Below are positions 19,901-29,410 of a stretch of DNA of 64,000 bases, one piece after another. A program made the position numbers and the translations under genes. Origin of the DNA: a virus; IMG/VR virus record IMGVR_UViG_3300043409_000868, positions 1 to 64,000 of that record. One strand, 5' to 3'. The notes under the pieces are model-generated. The model saw only the letters and a program-made list of their open reading frames with translations. It was not told the DNA's origin and did not search any database. Position 1 is the first letter of the stretch. Every line of letters begins with the position of its first letter.

Positions 19901-22900
19901 TGGTAATGGTATTTTTGACTATGTTTCAGCAGTTCAACTGGGTCGTGGTTTTTCACAAATTATGCTTGGTCATGTTGAGGAAGGTTTAACTTTATCTCAA
20001 AATATTAAAACTCCTGTAGAAGAAATTGATCGTATACGAGAAGTAGCAAAAATTGATGGAGAAGAGATTGCAGGAGAAGATAGTAGAAACTTAGTAGAAA
20101 AAAGAGAATATTTACCTATTACAAGACAAAACGTTAGTTACTTTGCTCCACTTAGTATGTACGAACAAGAACGAGCTTATAATGATTTTGCCTTACGAGA
20201 GAGATTTCATTATATCTTAAATAAAGATATTACAGATGATGATGTTAGAGAGTTTGAAAAATGGGTAGGTACAAACAAGATTGTTGAATTTAAAAACAAC
20301 ATTAAGGATAGACTTCGTTTACATAAACTCTTTAGAGAGGGATTAATAAAAACAGTAAATGATGTAAAACTCTTTATGTATGATTTAGGAATAGAATCTT
20401 TTACGGGATATGATCCTATTAGTATTATTCTTAATAAGGATTTAAGTAAAGATGAAAAGGTTAAGTTATTCTATGATGGAGCTTCTTTTGCTAAAAATGA
20501 GTTAGCAACTTATATGAAGGAGTTAGATAGAACTAGATTAGAACAAGGAAGAGTTCAGAATTATAATATTCTAATGATTGCCAATAATAGAGATATTTAT
20601 AATAGAATCCCTACATTAGAAGAAGTTAAAGAAATGTCACTAGAGGTTGCATTAGATCTTCCTCAAATGGTTGCTACTTGGGTACATGATTCACACAATA
20701 CTAGACCAGAAGAGAGACGACATCTAGAAGAAAAGAATTATTGGGAGATGTCGGAATTATCTTCTGGTGGGCCAACAGGAGCTGCTCTTTTAAGTGGCAT
20801 TTATCCACAAATAGCTTGGTACATGAGTCATCCTGAAATAACAAGTGATCCTAAAGCTATGGAACAATTAGTTTATAAATCATTGCAAAATGGTATAGCT
20901 GGTGGATCTAGGTTTTCTAGGTCTTCTTACTGGGACGATGTCCAAAGTGGACATCACCATATTGTGGCTCTTCAATGGGCTTATTTTCCTGATGAATCTC
21001 ATGTTCAAGAGGGTGGTTTATTACAGATTCTTGATAACATTAAGACTGGAAATGTAGGTCGTAGTGATCTAAAAGACTACTACAATGAAACCGCAAATGA
21101 GTTTGCTAAAGCTTTAGGTGAATTAACAAATGCTGCTATTATGAGAGGTGGATCTGACTCTAGTACAAATCCTGAATTAGCTCAAATTGAAAGAATAAAT
21201 AATGCTTTAAATAGGAGCAATGAATCAAGAGAATTCTTTAAGGGTGCCGTTATTCCCGTATTTTATAGTGCAGGATTTAATGGTGTTCTTAAAGGATTAA
21301 GAGATAAACAAAAGAAAATGCCTGGAGATCCTATTTCAGAATTAAATGATGAAGACATTCAATTTATTGCTGCAAAACTTACTGTAACTGGAGCAATTGG
21401 TACTGGACGATTAATAGATACAATTCTTGGCATGGATACAGAAAAGTCTAGAGAAATAATTAAGTTATTTGGAGAAGGAACAAAAAGATTAACTTTTGAT
21501 ATGAGAAAAAGATGGATTGATATAATGAATTTAGATAAGGATCTTAAGAATAATTATATTTCTGAAGATGCTGCTAGAGCAGGAATTAATCTTAGACTTC
21601 GTATGATTGCTGAACTAACATTACCAGCTAGATACGAAACAACTAGATTTGAAAGAGAAGAGTGGATTAAAGATAGAGTAAAATTACTTACTGAAAAATG
21701 GAATAAAAGAATTGAAAACGGAATGGAAATTATTAGAAAGTCTGGTAAAAAAGGAGTAGAAGTCGGAAGTCAATCAGAAAGAGACTTTCATGTTGCATTA
21801 GCAGGAAATGAATCAGCCTTTAAAACACAAATGTCATTAATGGCAATTAATCAAATGCAGAATTCTGGTCTTAAGTTAAATTCTTCTGATAGAGATATAT
21901 TAGAAGCATCAGTTAGAACTGGTAGATATATTGCTGAAGGTGATTTAATGTATGCTAATAATGTAGTATTTACTACAGTTGGTTTTGGTAGTGGTAGTGC
22001 TCGCGCTCAATATGTTGGTAATTATTTAACAAACTTACATGGCTCAAGACTAAGCAAAGGAAACCGAACAGTCTATAACGATGATCATTCTATTAACTGG
22101 GATGAGACAATTAAAAATAGTGCTTGGAGTCTAGAAGGAAATCCACTAACTGGTAAACCAAGAAATGAAGCTATTGCAGAAATAGATAAACTAGCAGTAA
22201 AACATTATCTTTTACAGGTTGCTACTGATTATGCCCCAACTATGATTGGTTATAATCAAGAGAATGAAAGTAGATCTAATTTCTTTAATCAATGGAAAAA
22301 TAGAACAAAACAAGAACGTGAATATGACTACATGGGTCGTATGAACGATGTTGCAAAACTAAAAACACTATATGAAACAGAAGATCCAACAACAAAAAGA
22401 ACATTAACAGACGCAGAAATTGAACTATCTATTGCTAGTAACTCAACTCCAATTAATAAGAGAATTGGAACTAGAATTTTAGCTGGTGATTTTGCGTCTC
22501 CCCATGACGAAACTGTAATGTCTATGTCAGATGCCAAGGGATTGGCTGCGTTTAGACCAAGATTGGCTGATGATGCTTTTGACGATAGAATAGTTCATGG
22601 TTTATACTCTATTTACCAAGGAACAAAACAATTAAATCTTGGAGTAGGTCGATTTAGATCTGCTGTGCAAAAACTAAAAGAAGACAATACAACTCCTGAA
22701 TCTATTCTGGATATGGAAAACTCAAGAGCAACTCAATACGACCCTGAAGAACTAGGAGTATACTTTCCTGAAATAGACTCTTCTTTAACCCAAGAAATAT
22801 TTGGACAAAGACCAACATTTAATCAAAAACTAAATAAAATGAGATTTTTATTAGATACTTTTGGTATGCAGCACGGTTTACAAGAATTAGTTAAAGCAAA

Positions 22901-25900
22901 AGAATATACTCGTTTGTATCAAATTTATAAAGTTAGACAGGCAATGAAAAAGTTTGCATTACTTCTTGGTGAAAGTAAAGATTCTAAATGGGATATGAGA
23001 TTCTTACATAGACACTTTATTCAACAAGTATTTAGAATAACAAAAGCCCAAAGAGATGCAAGTAATTCTTCTAGAAATCTCTTAAATTTCCTTAAGTCAA
23101 TTGGAATTGATCCTAGTCTATTTAAAGATGGATTTGGTAATAATCTTCACTGGATTGATACTCTTGGCATACTTGCTGACATGGGTATTGAAGAACTTAG
23201 TACTCTTAAGTTTGGAATGTCTCCAGTAGAAATGTTAACAACATCAACAACAGAAACTCCAAGTATATTAAAAAGTGGATCTACTATTGTTATGCCTAAT
23301 GTAATTCAGGGTGAAGATGTTTCAGTTATTATTCAGAGTATATGGGCAGATGTAAGGGTCCAACAGAAAGCTACTGAATATGCTGATAGATTAGTTAGTG
23401 AAGGTACTTTAAGTTCATATGAAAAAGATCCAACAGGAAAATATATTTTACTTGCTGCTGTACCTAAGGATATTCAAGTACAGATTGCACAAACTATATT
23501 TACAGATGATGAATTGATTATGGATGTTGCAGAAAATCTTGGTTTACATGTAACTTTAGAGTTTGTAGCTGGCGAAAATATGCTTAGATTACAAGGATCT
23601 AAACTACATGCTTCATCTTTGGGAGCATATGTTGTTCCACGAAGAGGACTAGGTTTTCCTTCTGCTAATCGAACAGTACTTGGTGAAAGAGATGTTAAAA
23701 CCTATTTAACTCCAGAGGCTGTTAAATCAATTCTTTATTCTGCAAAAAATGCTAAGTTTTTTAGTAGATTAGAGACTGCTGTACAAGTAGATAAATACTT
23801 GGGGCAAACAACTATTGTTGATAGATTACGACAACAACAATATGGAGAATATCTTGATAGACATTTAGAGCAGATAGCCGAAGAAACCGAACTTTTAGAG
23901 GCTCTTGAAGAAGGTAAACTACAGAAATTAAGAACTGAAAGAATGAGGGATGAATTAGGTGTTGAATTAAATTTATATGACGCTGAAGCATACTTTACCT
24001 CAGAAGATGAAATAACTGGATTAACCCCATTTAAAAATGCTATGTCATTGGATATGAGAATTGCTTATGAAAGAGCAAAACAATATCCACTTTTACAAGA
24101 TGAAGCTGAGACATTAAGGAAATTAACAACCAAAGTAGAACATGAAAAACTTTTTTTACAAATTTCCTTTATAACTTTTCTTAGAAATAACGTAAGTGGA
24201 AAAGAACTAACAGATCCTCAATTACGAATGCTTGTAAATGAGCATTTTGGATCAGAACTCACTAATTCAGAGTTTGAAAGCCTTATGAAAAACGCTAATG
24301 AAATTACTGAAATTATAGATAGAATTAATTTCTCTCCATTTAAAGGTAAAAATCCATATTTAGCACAAGCTGTAAAACATAGACAAATGCTGTTATATGA
24401 TCCTGATGTTTTAAATGTAACTAGTGGATATAGAAGTCAAAATGATATTATTAATTTTATGGAAGAATTTGATATTCCAAGTAAGGACTATGAAATAGCA
24501 GCACAAGCAGTTATTGAAGCATACGCAATTACTAATCGTTCTGTTGGTAACGCAGAAACATATTTAACTATTCCAAGCAGTGATCTAGTTAATATAGCAT
24601 CTGATCCAGATGAATTTGCTAGGGTATTCCCTAGTGGAAGTCACATTAATTCTCAATTATCAAAATTAGTGAAAGATGGGGTTATTGACGGAGAAACTGA
24701 AATATTTTATCGCCTCTTAATTGGTAAAATTTTAAAACATAATCCAAACTTAGCAAAATTCTTATCTATTGAATGTGATGACTTAAGTACTTCTAGATCT
24801 GCAGAAGCTGTTAAAGAAGATGATAGATTTATAATAAAACTTAATACAAAGTTATTAAAAAATATGGGTAGAATTGATCAGACAAGGGTATTTGCACATG
24901 AGATTTCCCATATTGCTCGTTTAGCTTTTATTGCCGATAACAGTCCTGAATGGAGAAAAGTAGAGTCTTTATTTAGATCTAAAAAGGGAAGAGACAGTAT
25001 TCCTACTATGTTACTTATTATGAATAATAATAGTAAATATGAAGGGTTTGATCAAGATGTAAAATACTATACTGAAAACGTAGAAGAATTTCTTGCTCAA
25101 TGGGGATCGTGGATTTTATTAGAAAAAGTATTTAATAATCCAGCTGTAATGCAAGCAATACAATCCAGGAGTACGGCAGCTTTATTTGCAAGTAATGCTT
25201 ATAAATCTTCATTTTATAGGATGCGAGATGAAGTTCTTAGTATTACAACTGGTTTAGCTGAAGTAGACGAAGGTGTATTATCTAGTATTTTAGATATAAC
25301 AGAGAGTATGTTTGGATTTACTTCTTCTGTAGAAAGAACAATTCACGTTACAAATGCAAATCAAAAACTAGGGATGATAAGTAGTTTTGATACGCCATTA
25401 TCTAGTAGAGAAGGAGAAGTAGATAAACTATCTAGCTTACAAAACAAAGTAAATGTTTCTGGCATTTCTTCTTTGACTGTAATTGAGCAGGCAGAATATA
25501 AAATTTTAACAAATAAATATAGCGTTTCTCCATTAAAGAATTTAGATATTGTAACATATAAAAAACTTAGAAGCACACGAGAATCTAGACAAGGAACTTC
25601 ATTAGCTCTTCCGCATGTAAGGTCTAGTTCAGGTAAATTTCTAAGTACACTTGATGATTTAAAAACTCCAGAAAAATTAGAATTGGCTAATACTATAATT
25701 CTTGAGTCTATTAAACGGGGTGGAAAATTAGCTAGAAATTTAGGAACTGTTGGTGGATTAGCCCGAGAACAATCGGAAAAAATGTTTGGTAAAAAAGCTA
25801 CTGAGATGTTTTTAGTTAGTAGATATTTATTAGGAACATGGGATTTAACTCAAGCAAGTAAAACACATCAAAGCCAGAATATTGTAGTAGCTTCTTTAAT

Positions 25901-28900
25901 GCACATTATTGGTGAAACATTTAATAATACTGAGAATCAATATCAACAACAAACTGGTGCTCGTAGTATTCGAGAAAACAGAGCTTATTCTCAACAATGG
26001 ATTGACAGAGTTTCTTATGAAGTTGGTCAATTAAGAATTGAAACTACAGATGATGAGTTTAAAACTTTATTAAAATATGCACAAGAAGTTGCAACAGGAA
26101 TGGGTCCAGTAGATCCACCAGGTATCTCAGCTGAGAAAATAGATCAAGCTAAAAAAGTAGGTAAAACCACTTTAAAAAATTCTAGACAACTTAGATTCTT
26201 TATTTACGGAAAACTTGCAAAACTTTTTGAAGAAATTCCAGTTCAATTAGATAAATCATTATTTGGATCTAGGCAAATTAGTTCAGATCCCAATAAACAA
26301 TTAGGGTTTGAAAAAAATAGACAAGATCTAATAGATGCAACTGCTAAACAAATTATAGAAAATGTAGAAACAGGTTCAATAAACGGTGCTTTGTTTTATG
26401 CAAGTGGTTTAGGACCTAAAATTAATAGATATTATGGTTATGATGATAAAACAGATTCAATTGATCCAGAATTTATTACGGAAATGAAACGAGTTCAAAA
26501 TTCAAATCCAGCTACGTTTAGGATGATTTCAGAAATTGCTGTAAGACAACTAGCTAATAGAGATAATTTAACTGAGGCTGAAGCATATAGAAAATTAAAT
26601 CAATCAATAAGTGATGGTTCTTTTTTAATTAATGGTTCTCCAACAATGCATAAAATTTGGCATGAATCTGCTTTAAAATTCTATAGTTTAATTAGTACCT
26701 ATAAACATATTAGTCATGTAAATGATGGTATCAATAAAATAGCTAAATCTAACACCTTTAGTACTATATCGTTGAAGTATCTTGGAGAATGGGCAGATGA
26801 AATAAACATAACTATAAATTCAAATGATGAAATAAGAACAGCTGGTCCTTTATTTGTACCTAATGGAAATCAATTCCTTCCAGATGGTGTTTCTAGTGTT
26901 ACTAAAAAATCTACAATGTTATTAACAGGACAGAAACAAACTAAAATAGCAGATATCATGGCTGGTTTATTTTGGTCTGAAATGGGAGAACAACCAGATT
27001 ACCTTAGGACAAATGAAATTATTACTGGTGCGCATATGAGACAAAACGAAGATATCAGTAAATTCTTACAGAATAGACTAGATAGTGTACTTGCTGATGT
27101 AGAACGTTCCAAGGGTTTTAGAGCTGCTTCTCGTATTGCTATTCAAGATATTACTGGAATAACTGGTTATGATATATACGATCTTATTTCTTTATTTAAA
27201 CAAATAAGTGATAACTTTGAACCAAAAGAAAGAACAGAACTTTTAGATTCTCTAAAGGTAATTGAGCAAAAACTTCAGATTGAGCAAGGAATGAGTGCTA
27301 GGGGATTAAACGATGAGGACGATCTTTACACTAATTTCTTCCTTAAGTGGGGACCTGATGTTACTAGATTAGCCTATGGTTCTAACTTGAATACGGCATC
27401 TTTAGTTATGGAAGGTGCTCTTGGTGCGTTAATTACAACTCGTTATGGAGGTAATCCAGTAACATTCTTTACAGATTTATTTGGTAGTGTCTTTGGAAAC
27501 TTACCTAAAGCACTCTTTGGAGGAAGTACATACAACCCAAGAGGAGTAGCTGTAAATATGATGCGTGGTTTAGAACACTCTACAAGAAACGCTAGAGAAG
27601 TTGCAACTCAACAAACAAACTATGTAGCTGATGGTGCGTCTAGATGGGAAAGATATAAGGCAATGATGTCAAGAGTTAACAATTCTATATTTAATGGAAT
27701 TGCTGAAGGAATGACAAATCAAGCGCAAAACATTATAATTGATCACCTTAATAATGGAAATTTGTTTAAGATCAGGGATATGTTAGGCAAAGAGACGTTA
27801 AATAATATGGATGAATTAAAGGCAGCTTTAAATAAATACAATATTATTGGTATTCTACCCCATATGGTATTTGAATTAAAACAAGCTGGTATCTTTGAAC
27901 CAAAAATTTTAGAAGCTTATCAGTATATGTTAAATAACGTAAAGAGTAAGAAAATAAATAATGGTACTTTAGATTTTATTGCTGCAAACGAATGGAATGA
28001 AACCCAAAAATGGAACATACTACTCACTCATAAATTAGGGTTTGATAGAAATACAGCTTATCGTGCTGTAGCTAGTATGTATGAAGCTACAAAAAACTTT
28101 AGAAATATTGTATTAGTTGAGAATAATCCTTGGGATAGTAATACACATAGTGGTGGATTACGATTCTTAATGTCATTTTATAGACAATACCCTAATTTAT
28201 TCTTTTCTCAAAAAGTAATGAGATTGGCTAATAAGGTAGACACAGGTACGTTTGCTGCTATGCTTATTAGCACTACAATCTTAGATTTACTATATAATGC
28301 TCTTTTATTAGTTGCTCTTGGTGCTATACCCCTAGCAGCTCTGTATCCATTCTCAGATGAGTTTTTATTTAAGAAGAATCCATTAGCTGCTACTAGATTA
28401 ATTCTTGGAAGAAATCCAATTTTTGGTCTTACTGGTAACTTAATTTTTGGAGCTTTGACTACTGGCTATCAGAATTATTTATCTATTAACAATGCTTATG
28501 CTAGGAAAAATAGATTTCAAGCACTAAAAAAATCAATTAAAACAGGGATTGATCAAACTGATTTAAGTATTGTTCCACAGCAAGCTGCTGAAACTTTAAT
28601 TAAAGATCCTATAACTATGATTATTCTTGGTTTAATTGCTGGTGGGAATATAAATGAAAAAGAAACATATGATATGCAGAATGCTGCTATAAATACTGGA
28701 TCTAGAGTACTTCCAATTTTTGGTGAAATGGTTGTTAGAATTGGAGCTACAAGGGTACTAATAGGAGAAAACCCAAATCTCAAGAAACGTAGTAAAGTAT
28801 CTCCAGGTATCAAACCTAATACTAAACCTAAGGGTCCAATTCAAGGATTACAAGCACCAAAGATTTCGTCTGCTAGTACTAATCCACTAACACCACCCGA

Positions 28901-28916
28901 TTCATTAATAACCTAA
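16917..28916 (+). CDS. Giant internal virion protein with DEDDy exonuclease, single-subunit RNA polymerase and HExxH domains (3999 aa)
   Basis: This fourth core protein is probably ejected with the genome. Domains seen: (1) helical region, residues 1-570; (2) 3'-5' exonuclease fold, 585-755, with ExoI DLE (D590, E592), ExoII GHNILGSD (D663), a LDTMLLA segment and ExoIII YIQGD (Y746, D750), a full DEDDy set; (3) RNA polymerase domain: LEQGR at 1208-1212, motif A DDVQSGHHH from D1340, motif B R1438-x3-K1442-x7-Y1450. These spacings match T7 RNAP (R627, K631, Y639). Motif C is uncertain; HDE at 1863-1865 is one candidate. (4) HEISH at 2661-2665 with a downstream NVEEFLA, a zincin pattern; (5) a hydrophobic segment at 3780-3811. 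N4 virion RNAP (~3500 aa) is the closest known concept. Catalytic activity is inferred. SD is weak (taagttatg). Confidence 0.8.
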   Translation: MSTKSCDISDFIKNLTEQLNPDGTRKFTDDQIKGKLKVAYKKGYISRAQIIAASGKEDTLISETEFKELETLTDLLVSSNKPLFDVFSPEQAKRLLELTNKAKNSVGYGEEGRLNQSRLQEIINLASERTPETSISILTLVDESIQRAENNGDKKRAAELRDLKVRFQKMNDLSSKLKIDWNAIVKTNKQSDKLTAEYAIVRSILDVGDRETAEKRTVLSQKILAVVDEQKTIIKDTTISEEEKVKPVAKLEAEKQNLVTQLEEITSKKFAVNRKKLEKRLKTITHELRRLQDNAPNSFLNKILVTVSGMDPEFVVTSLRELKERQLKVEDDIKLVEKVIEQYPTDKEFSFPELENLIGDDISTTKSIKSYFYEIDLDADGKPRLDSSLRPMKKRKEKITFSDMKAIVDIWKTIKRNNSYDSTITNVEANMIRNALLSGDQKLVSEVDPADPLPISRTNAERITLKVGKQYDPRKLEDRVSAIKDLHVALKRLSYISSLANNSGVISSGMLVGVLGSNAQSLSHKFDSALADDSELSNPYIPEGETTNEGRRAVLRGQLTALGYSDSDINAMPEMRNEYHDDFTKILAFDLEWEKGTNNIIAISIVELLNGEPTPVNSRVIYSTAGKDKNFSKEDAEEFLQLIHRYQNEGFKVTGHNILGSDSDVQKLVSVSKNTKLGMSIALRSLDTMLLAFRNGDKTSFSRNFGPSLDNLAKAFKVGSKAGTGITGESAHGVWKSGDYSKFEEYIQGDSILAARILQEMSKNEGKDIKVMNSRKQEQTLHIHETVPIWYDTGKPEMGRNQRYTGVNVLYDIQSFNNLRENAQQTIYDNTLYDIAKVRNVMTNMVLGLMRTNNAKDIDTLFSAINASETDALENIDMVMSISRVNHEAYLPILQQVRNSNGNRFLSNAAREENGDISYTYCDNGTDYENQVIEEIFNTLSAYNRKAEKTITRFAELVGFRGIGETENLIDFTKALFSFSAQKFNNKESIKIQDFGNGIFDYVSAVQLGRGFSQIMLGHVEEGLTLSQNIKTPVEEIDRIREVAKIDGEEIAGEDSRNLVEKREYLPITRQNVSYFAPLSMYEQERAYNDFALRERFHYILNKDITDDDVREFEKWVGTNKIVEFKNNIKDRLRLHKLFREGLIKTVNDVKLFMYDLGIESFTGYDPISIILNKDLSKDEKVKLFYDGASFAKNELATYMKELDRTRLEQGRVQNYNILMIANNRDIYNRIPTLEEVKEMSLEVALDLPQMVATWVHDSHNTRPEERRHLEEKNYWEMSELSSGGPTGAALLSGIYPQIAWYMSHPEITSDPKAMEQLVYKSLQNGIAGGSRFSRSSYWDDVQSGHHHIVALQWAYFPDESHVQEGGLLQILDNIKTGNVGRSDLKDYYNETANEFAKALGELTNAAIMRGGSDSSTNPELAQIERINNALNRSNESREFFKGAVIPVFYSAGFNGVLKGLRDKQKKMPGDPISELNDEDIQFIAAKLTVTGAIGTGRLIDTILGMDTEKSREIIKLFGEGTKRLTFDMRKRWIDIMNLDKDLKNNYISEDAARAGINLRLRMIAELTLPARYETTRFEREEWIKDRVKLLTEKWNKRIENGMEIIRKSGKKGVEVGSQSERDFHVALAGNESAFKTQMSLMAINQMQNSGLKLNSSDRDILEASVRTGRYIAEGDLMYANNVVFTTVGFGSGSARAQYVGNYLTNLHGSRLSKGNRTVYNDDHSINWDETIKNSAWSLEGNPLTGKPRNEAIAEIDKLAVKHYLLQVATDYAPTMIGYNQENESRSNFFNQWKNRTKQEREYDYMGRMNDVAKLKTLYETEDPTTKRTLTDAEIELSIASNSTPINKRIGTRILAGDFASPHDETVMSMSDAKGLAAFRPRLADDAFDDRIVHGLYSIYQGTKQLNLGVGRFRSAVQKLKEDNTTPESILDMENSRATQYDPEELGVYFPEIDSSLTQEIFGQRPTFNQKLNKMRFLLDTFGMQHGLQELVKAKEYTRLYQIYKVRQAMKKFALLLGESKDSKWDMRFLHRHFIQQVFRITKAQRDASNSSRNLLNFLKSIGIDPSLFKDGFGNNLHWIDTLGILADMGIEELSTLKFGMSPVEMLTTSTTETPSILKSGSTIVMPNVIQGEDVSVIIQSIWADVRVQQKATEYADRLVSEGTLSSYEKDPTGKYILLAAVPKDIQVQIAQTIFTDDELIMDVAENLGLHVTLEFVAGENMLRLQGSKLHASSLGAYVVPRRGLGFPSANRTVLGERDVKTYLTPEAVKSILYSAKNAKFFSRLETAVQVDKYLGQTTIVDRLRQQQYGEYLDRHLEQIAEETELLEALEEGKLQKLRTERMRDELGVELNLYDAEAYFTSEDEITGLTPFKNAMSLDMRIAYERAKQYPLLQDEAETLRKLTTKVEHEKLFLQISFITFLRNNVSGKELTDPQLRMLVNEHFGSELTNSEFESLMKNANEITEIIDRINFSPFKGKNPYLAQAVKHRQMLLYDPDVLNVTSGYRSQNDIINFMEEFDIPSKDYEIAAQAVIEAYAITNRSVGNAETYLTIPSSDLVNIASDPDEFARVFPSGSHINSQLSKLVKDGVIDGETEIFYRLLIGKILKHNPNLAKFLSIECDDLSTSRSAEAVKEDDRFIIKLNTKLLKNMGRIDQTRVFAHEISHIARLAFIADNSPEWRKVESLFRSKKGRDSIPTMLLIMNNNSKYEGFDQDVKYYTENVEEFLAQWGSWILLEKVFNNPAVMQAIQSRSTAALFASNAYKSSFYRMRDEVLSITTGLAEVDEGVLSSILDITESMFGFTSSVERTIHVTNANQKLGMISSFDTPLSSREGEVDKLSSLQNKVNVSGISSLTVIEQAEYKILTNKYSVSPLKNLDIVTYKKLRSTRESRQGTSLALPHVRSSSGKFLSTLDDLKTPEKLELANTIILESIKRGGKLARNLGTVGGLAREQSEKMFGKKATEMFLVSRYLLGTWDLTQASKTHQSQNIVVASLMHIIGETFNNTENQYQQQTGARSIRENRAYSQQWIDRVSYEVGQLRIETTDDEFKTLLKYAQEVATGMGPVDPPGISAEKIDQAKKVGKTTLKNSRQLRFFIYGKLAKLFEEIPVQLDKSLFGSRQISSDPNKQLGFEKNRQDLIDATAKQIIENVETGSINGALFYASGLGPKINRYYGYDDKTDSIDPEFITEMKRVQNSNPATFRMISEIAVRQLANRDNLTEAEAYRKLNQSISDGSFLINGSPTMHKIWHESALKFYSLISTYKHISHVNDGINKIAKSNTFSTISLKYLGEWADEINITINSNDEIRTAGPLFVPNGNQFLPDGVSSVTKKSTMLLTGQKQTKIADIMAGLFWSEMGEQPDYLRTNEIITGAHMRQNEDISKFLQNRLDSVLADVERSKGFRAASRIAIQDITGITGYDIYDLISLFKQISDNFEPKERTELLDSLKVIEQKLQIEQGMSARGLNDEDDLYTNFFLKWGPDVTRLAYGSNLNTASLVMEGALGALITTRYGGNPVTFFTDLFGSVFGNLPKALFGGSTYNPRGVAVNMMRGLEHSTRNAREVATQQTNYVADGASRWERYKAMMSRVNNSIFNGIAEGMTNQAQNIIIDHLNNGNLFKIRDMLGKETLNNMDELKAALNKYNIIGILPHMVFELKQAGIFEPKILEAYQYMLNNVKSKKINNGTLDFIAANEWNETQKWNILLTHKLGFDRNTAYRAVASMYEATKNFRNIVLVENNPWDSNTHSGGLRFLMSFYRQYPNLFFSQKVMRLANKVDTGTFAAMLISTTILDLLYNALLLVALGAIPLAALYPFSDEFLFKKNPLAATRLILGRNPIFGLTGNLIFGALTTGYQNYLSINNAYARKNRFQALKKSIKTGIDQTDLSIVPQQAAETLIKDPITMIILGLIAGGNINEKETYDMQNAAINTGSRVLPIFGEMVVRIGATRVLIGENPNLKKRSKVSPGIKPNTKPKGPIQGLQAPKISSASTNPLTPPDSLIT

Positions 28917-28934
28917 GTAAATCGACTTAGGGGT

Positions 28935-29003
28935 CAGAAATTTTCGTGGGGGTCGGTAGCTTTAGCTAAAATAGCTTTACCCCCCGTACCCCCACCAACG
29001 AAA
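28935..29003 (+). terminator. GC-rich hairpin closing the virion-protein operon
   Basis: An imperfect inverted repeat pairs cgtgggggt with acccccac around an inner tagctttagctaaaatagct loop region, just after the stop of the giant gene. There is no long T-run, so it may be a factor-assisted or phage-polymerase terminator, or an mRNA-end stabiliser. It marks the late/early boundary and could also lie near a genome end. Confidence 0.5.
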
Positions 29004-29011
29004 GGTCAGGT

Positions 29012-29122
29012 ATGAAAATTTTCTTGCTGATCAATACGTTCATGGTGGCACACAAGAACTATATTGCCTTCATTGGCAGTATACTTTGTGTGTCAGCATG
29101 GATCGTAAAGATCTATGGTTGA
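29012..29122 (+). CDS. Small hydrophobic peptide, early region (36 aa)
   Basis: ATG at 29012 follows gaaaggtcagg, a plausible ribosome site. The product starts MKIFLLINTFMVAHKNY and has a hydrophobic segment around residues 17-33 (IAFIGSILCVSAWIVKI), so it should sit in the inner membrane. It is the first of four tiny genes, each separated by strong hairpins. Such early membrane peptides in lytic phages often alter host physiology or exclude other phages. No family recognised; reality is supported by the ribosome site and by the similar layout of the three following cassettes. Confidence 0.45.
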   Translation: MKIFLLINTFMVAHKNYIAFIGSILCVSAWIVKIYG

Positions 29123-29131
29123 CAGCCAATC

Positions 29132-29159
29132 CCTCATGCTTTCGTAAGAGAGCATGAGG
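29132..29159 (+). terminator. 9-bp hairpin after the first early peptide gene
   Basis: cctcatgct pairs perfectly with agcatgagg around a 10-base loop, ten bases after a stop codon and directly before the gttagc/gctaac leader hairpin. No T-run follows. It may be an RNA end, processing or stabilising element rather than a simple intrinsic terminator. Confidence 0.5.
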
Positions 29160-29161
29160 AT

Positions 29162-29201
29162 GTTAGCTGTCGCTAACAAACGTACCTATGCGTTACATAG
29201 G
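29162..29201 (+). promoter_or_regulatory. Early-cassette double hairpin, copy 1
   Basis: Hairpin gttagc-tgtc-gctaac, a seven-base spacer (aaacgta), then hairpin cctatg-cgtta-catagg. The same arrangement recurs at 29371-29410, and its second hairpin at 29762-29778, each just upstream of the ribosome site of a small gene. It is either a promoter (N4 virion RNA polymerase uses hairpin promoters) or a 5' leader structure protecting mRNA. Confidence 0.7.
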
Positions 29202-29217
29202 ATACAGGAGATATGCC

Positions 29218-29334
29218 ATGACTTGGCTTATCTGTATCATCGGTGGACTCCTTATTGGAGTCTTATGTAGTCTCGCCTCTATCTTCAGCCGCTGGGCTGA
29301 AGAAGCCAGGAAGGCAGGTGCATACAAGAGATAA
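29218..29334 (+). CDS. Small single-span membrane peptide, early region (38 aa)
   Basis: The start at 29218 has a strong ribosome site (acaggag, seven bases upstream) directly after the copy 1 hairpin leader. A nearer ATG at 29213 gives only two codons. The product MTWLICIIGGLLIGVLCSLA is a hydrophobic helix, followed by a short basic tail (SRWAEEARKAGAYKR), so the C-terminus should be cytoplasmic. It is followed by a very stable GC hairpin. No family recognised. Confidence 0.6.
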   Translation: MTWLICIIGGLLIGVLCSLASIFSRWAEEARKAGAYKR

Positions 29335-29338
29335 CACT

Positions 29339-29366
29339 CCGCCCCTTTGCTACGGCAAGGGGGCGG
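29339..29366 (+). terminator. 12-bp GC hairpin after the second early peptide gene
   Basis: ccgcccctttgc pairs with gcaagggggcgg (one G-T pair) around a tacg loop, five bases after the stop. It is very stable but has no T-run, like the other early-region 3' hairpins. The next cassette leader begins within five bases. Confidence 0.6.
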
Positions 29367-29370
29367 GGAT

Positions 29371-29410
29371 GTTAGCTGTTGCTAACAAACGTACCTATGC
29401 GTTACATAGG
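29371..29410 (+). promoter_or_regulatory. Early-cassette double hairpin, copy 2
   Basis: gttagc-tgtt-gctaac, spacer aaacgta, then cctatg-cgtta-catagg. Through the second stem it differs from copy 1 only in one loop base. It sits upstream of the 82-aa membrane protein gene. Near-identity of the stems, loops and spacer between copies means the sequence itself is under selection. Confidence 0.7.

Noticed and set aside
20685-20720. HDSHNT sequence as the polymerase motif C of the giant protein
   Set aside because: It precedes motif A, which would require a permuted polymerase. The normal order with an unclear motif C is simpler, though not proven.
28935-29003. Simple rho-independent terminator after the giant gene
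   Set aside because: The stem is strong but there is no T-run, so it was only listed as a terminator-like hairpin.
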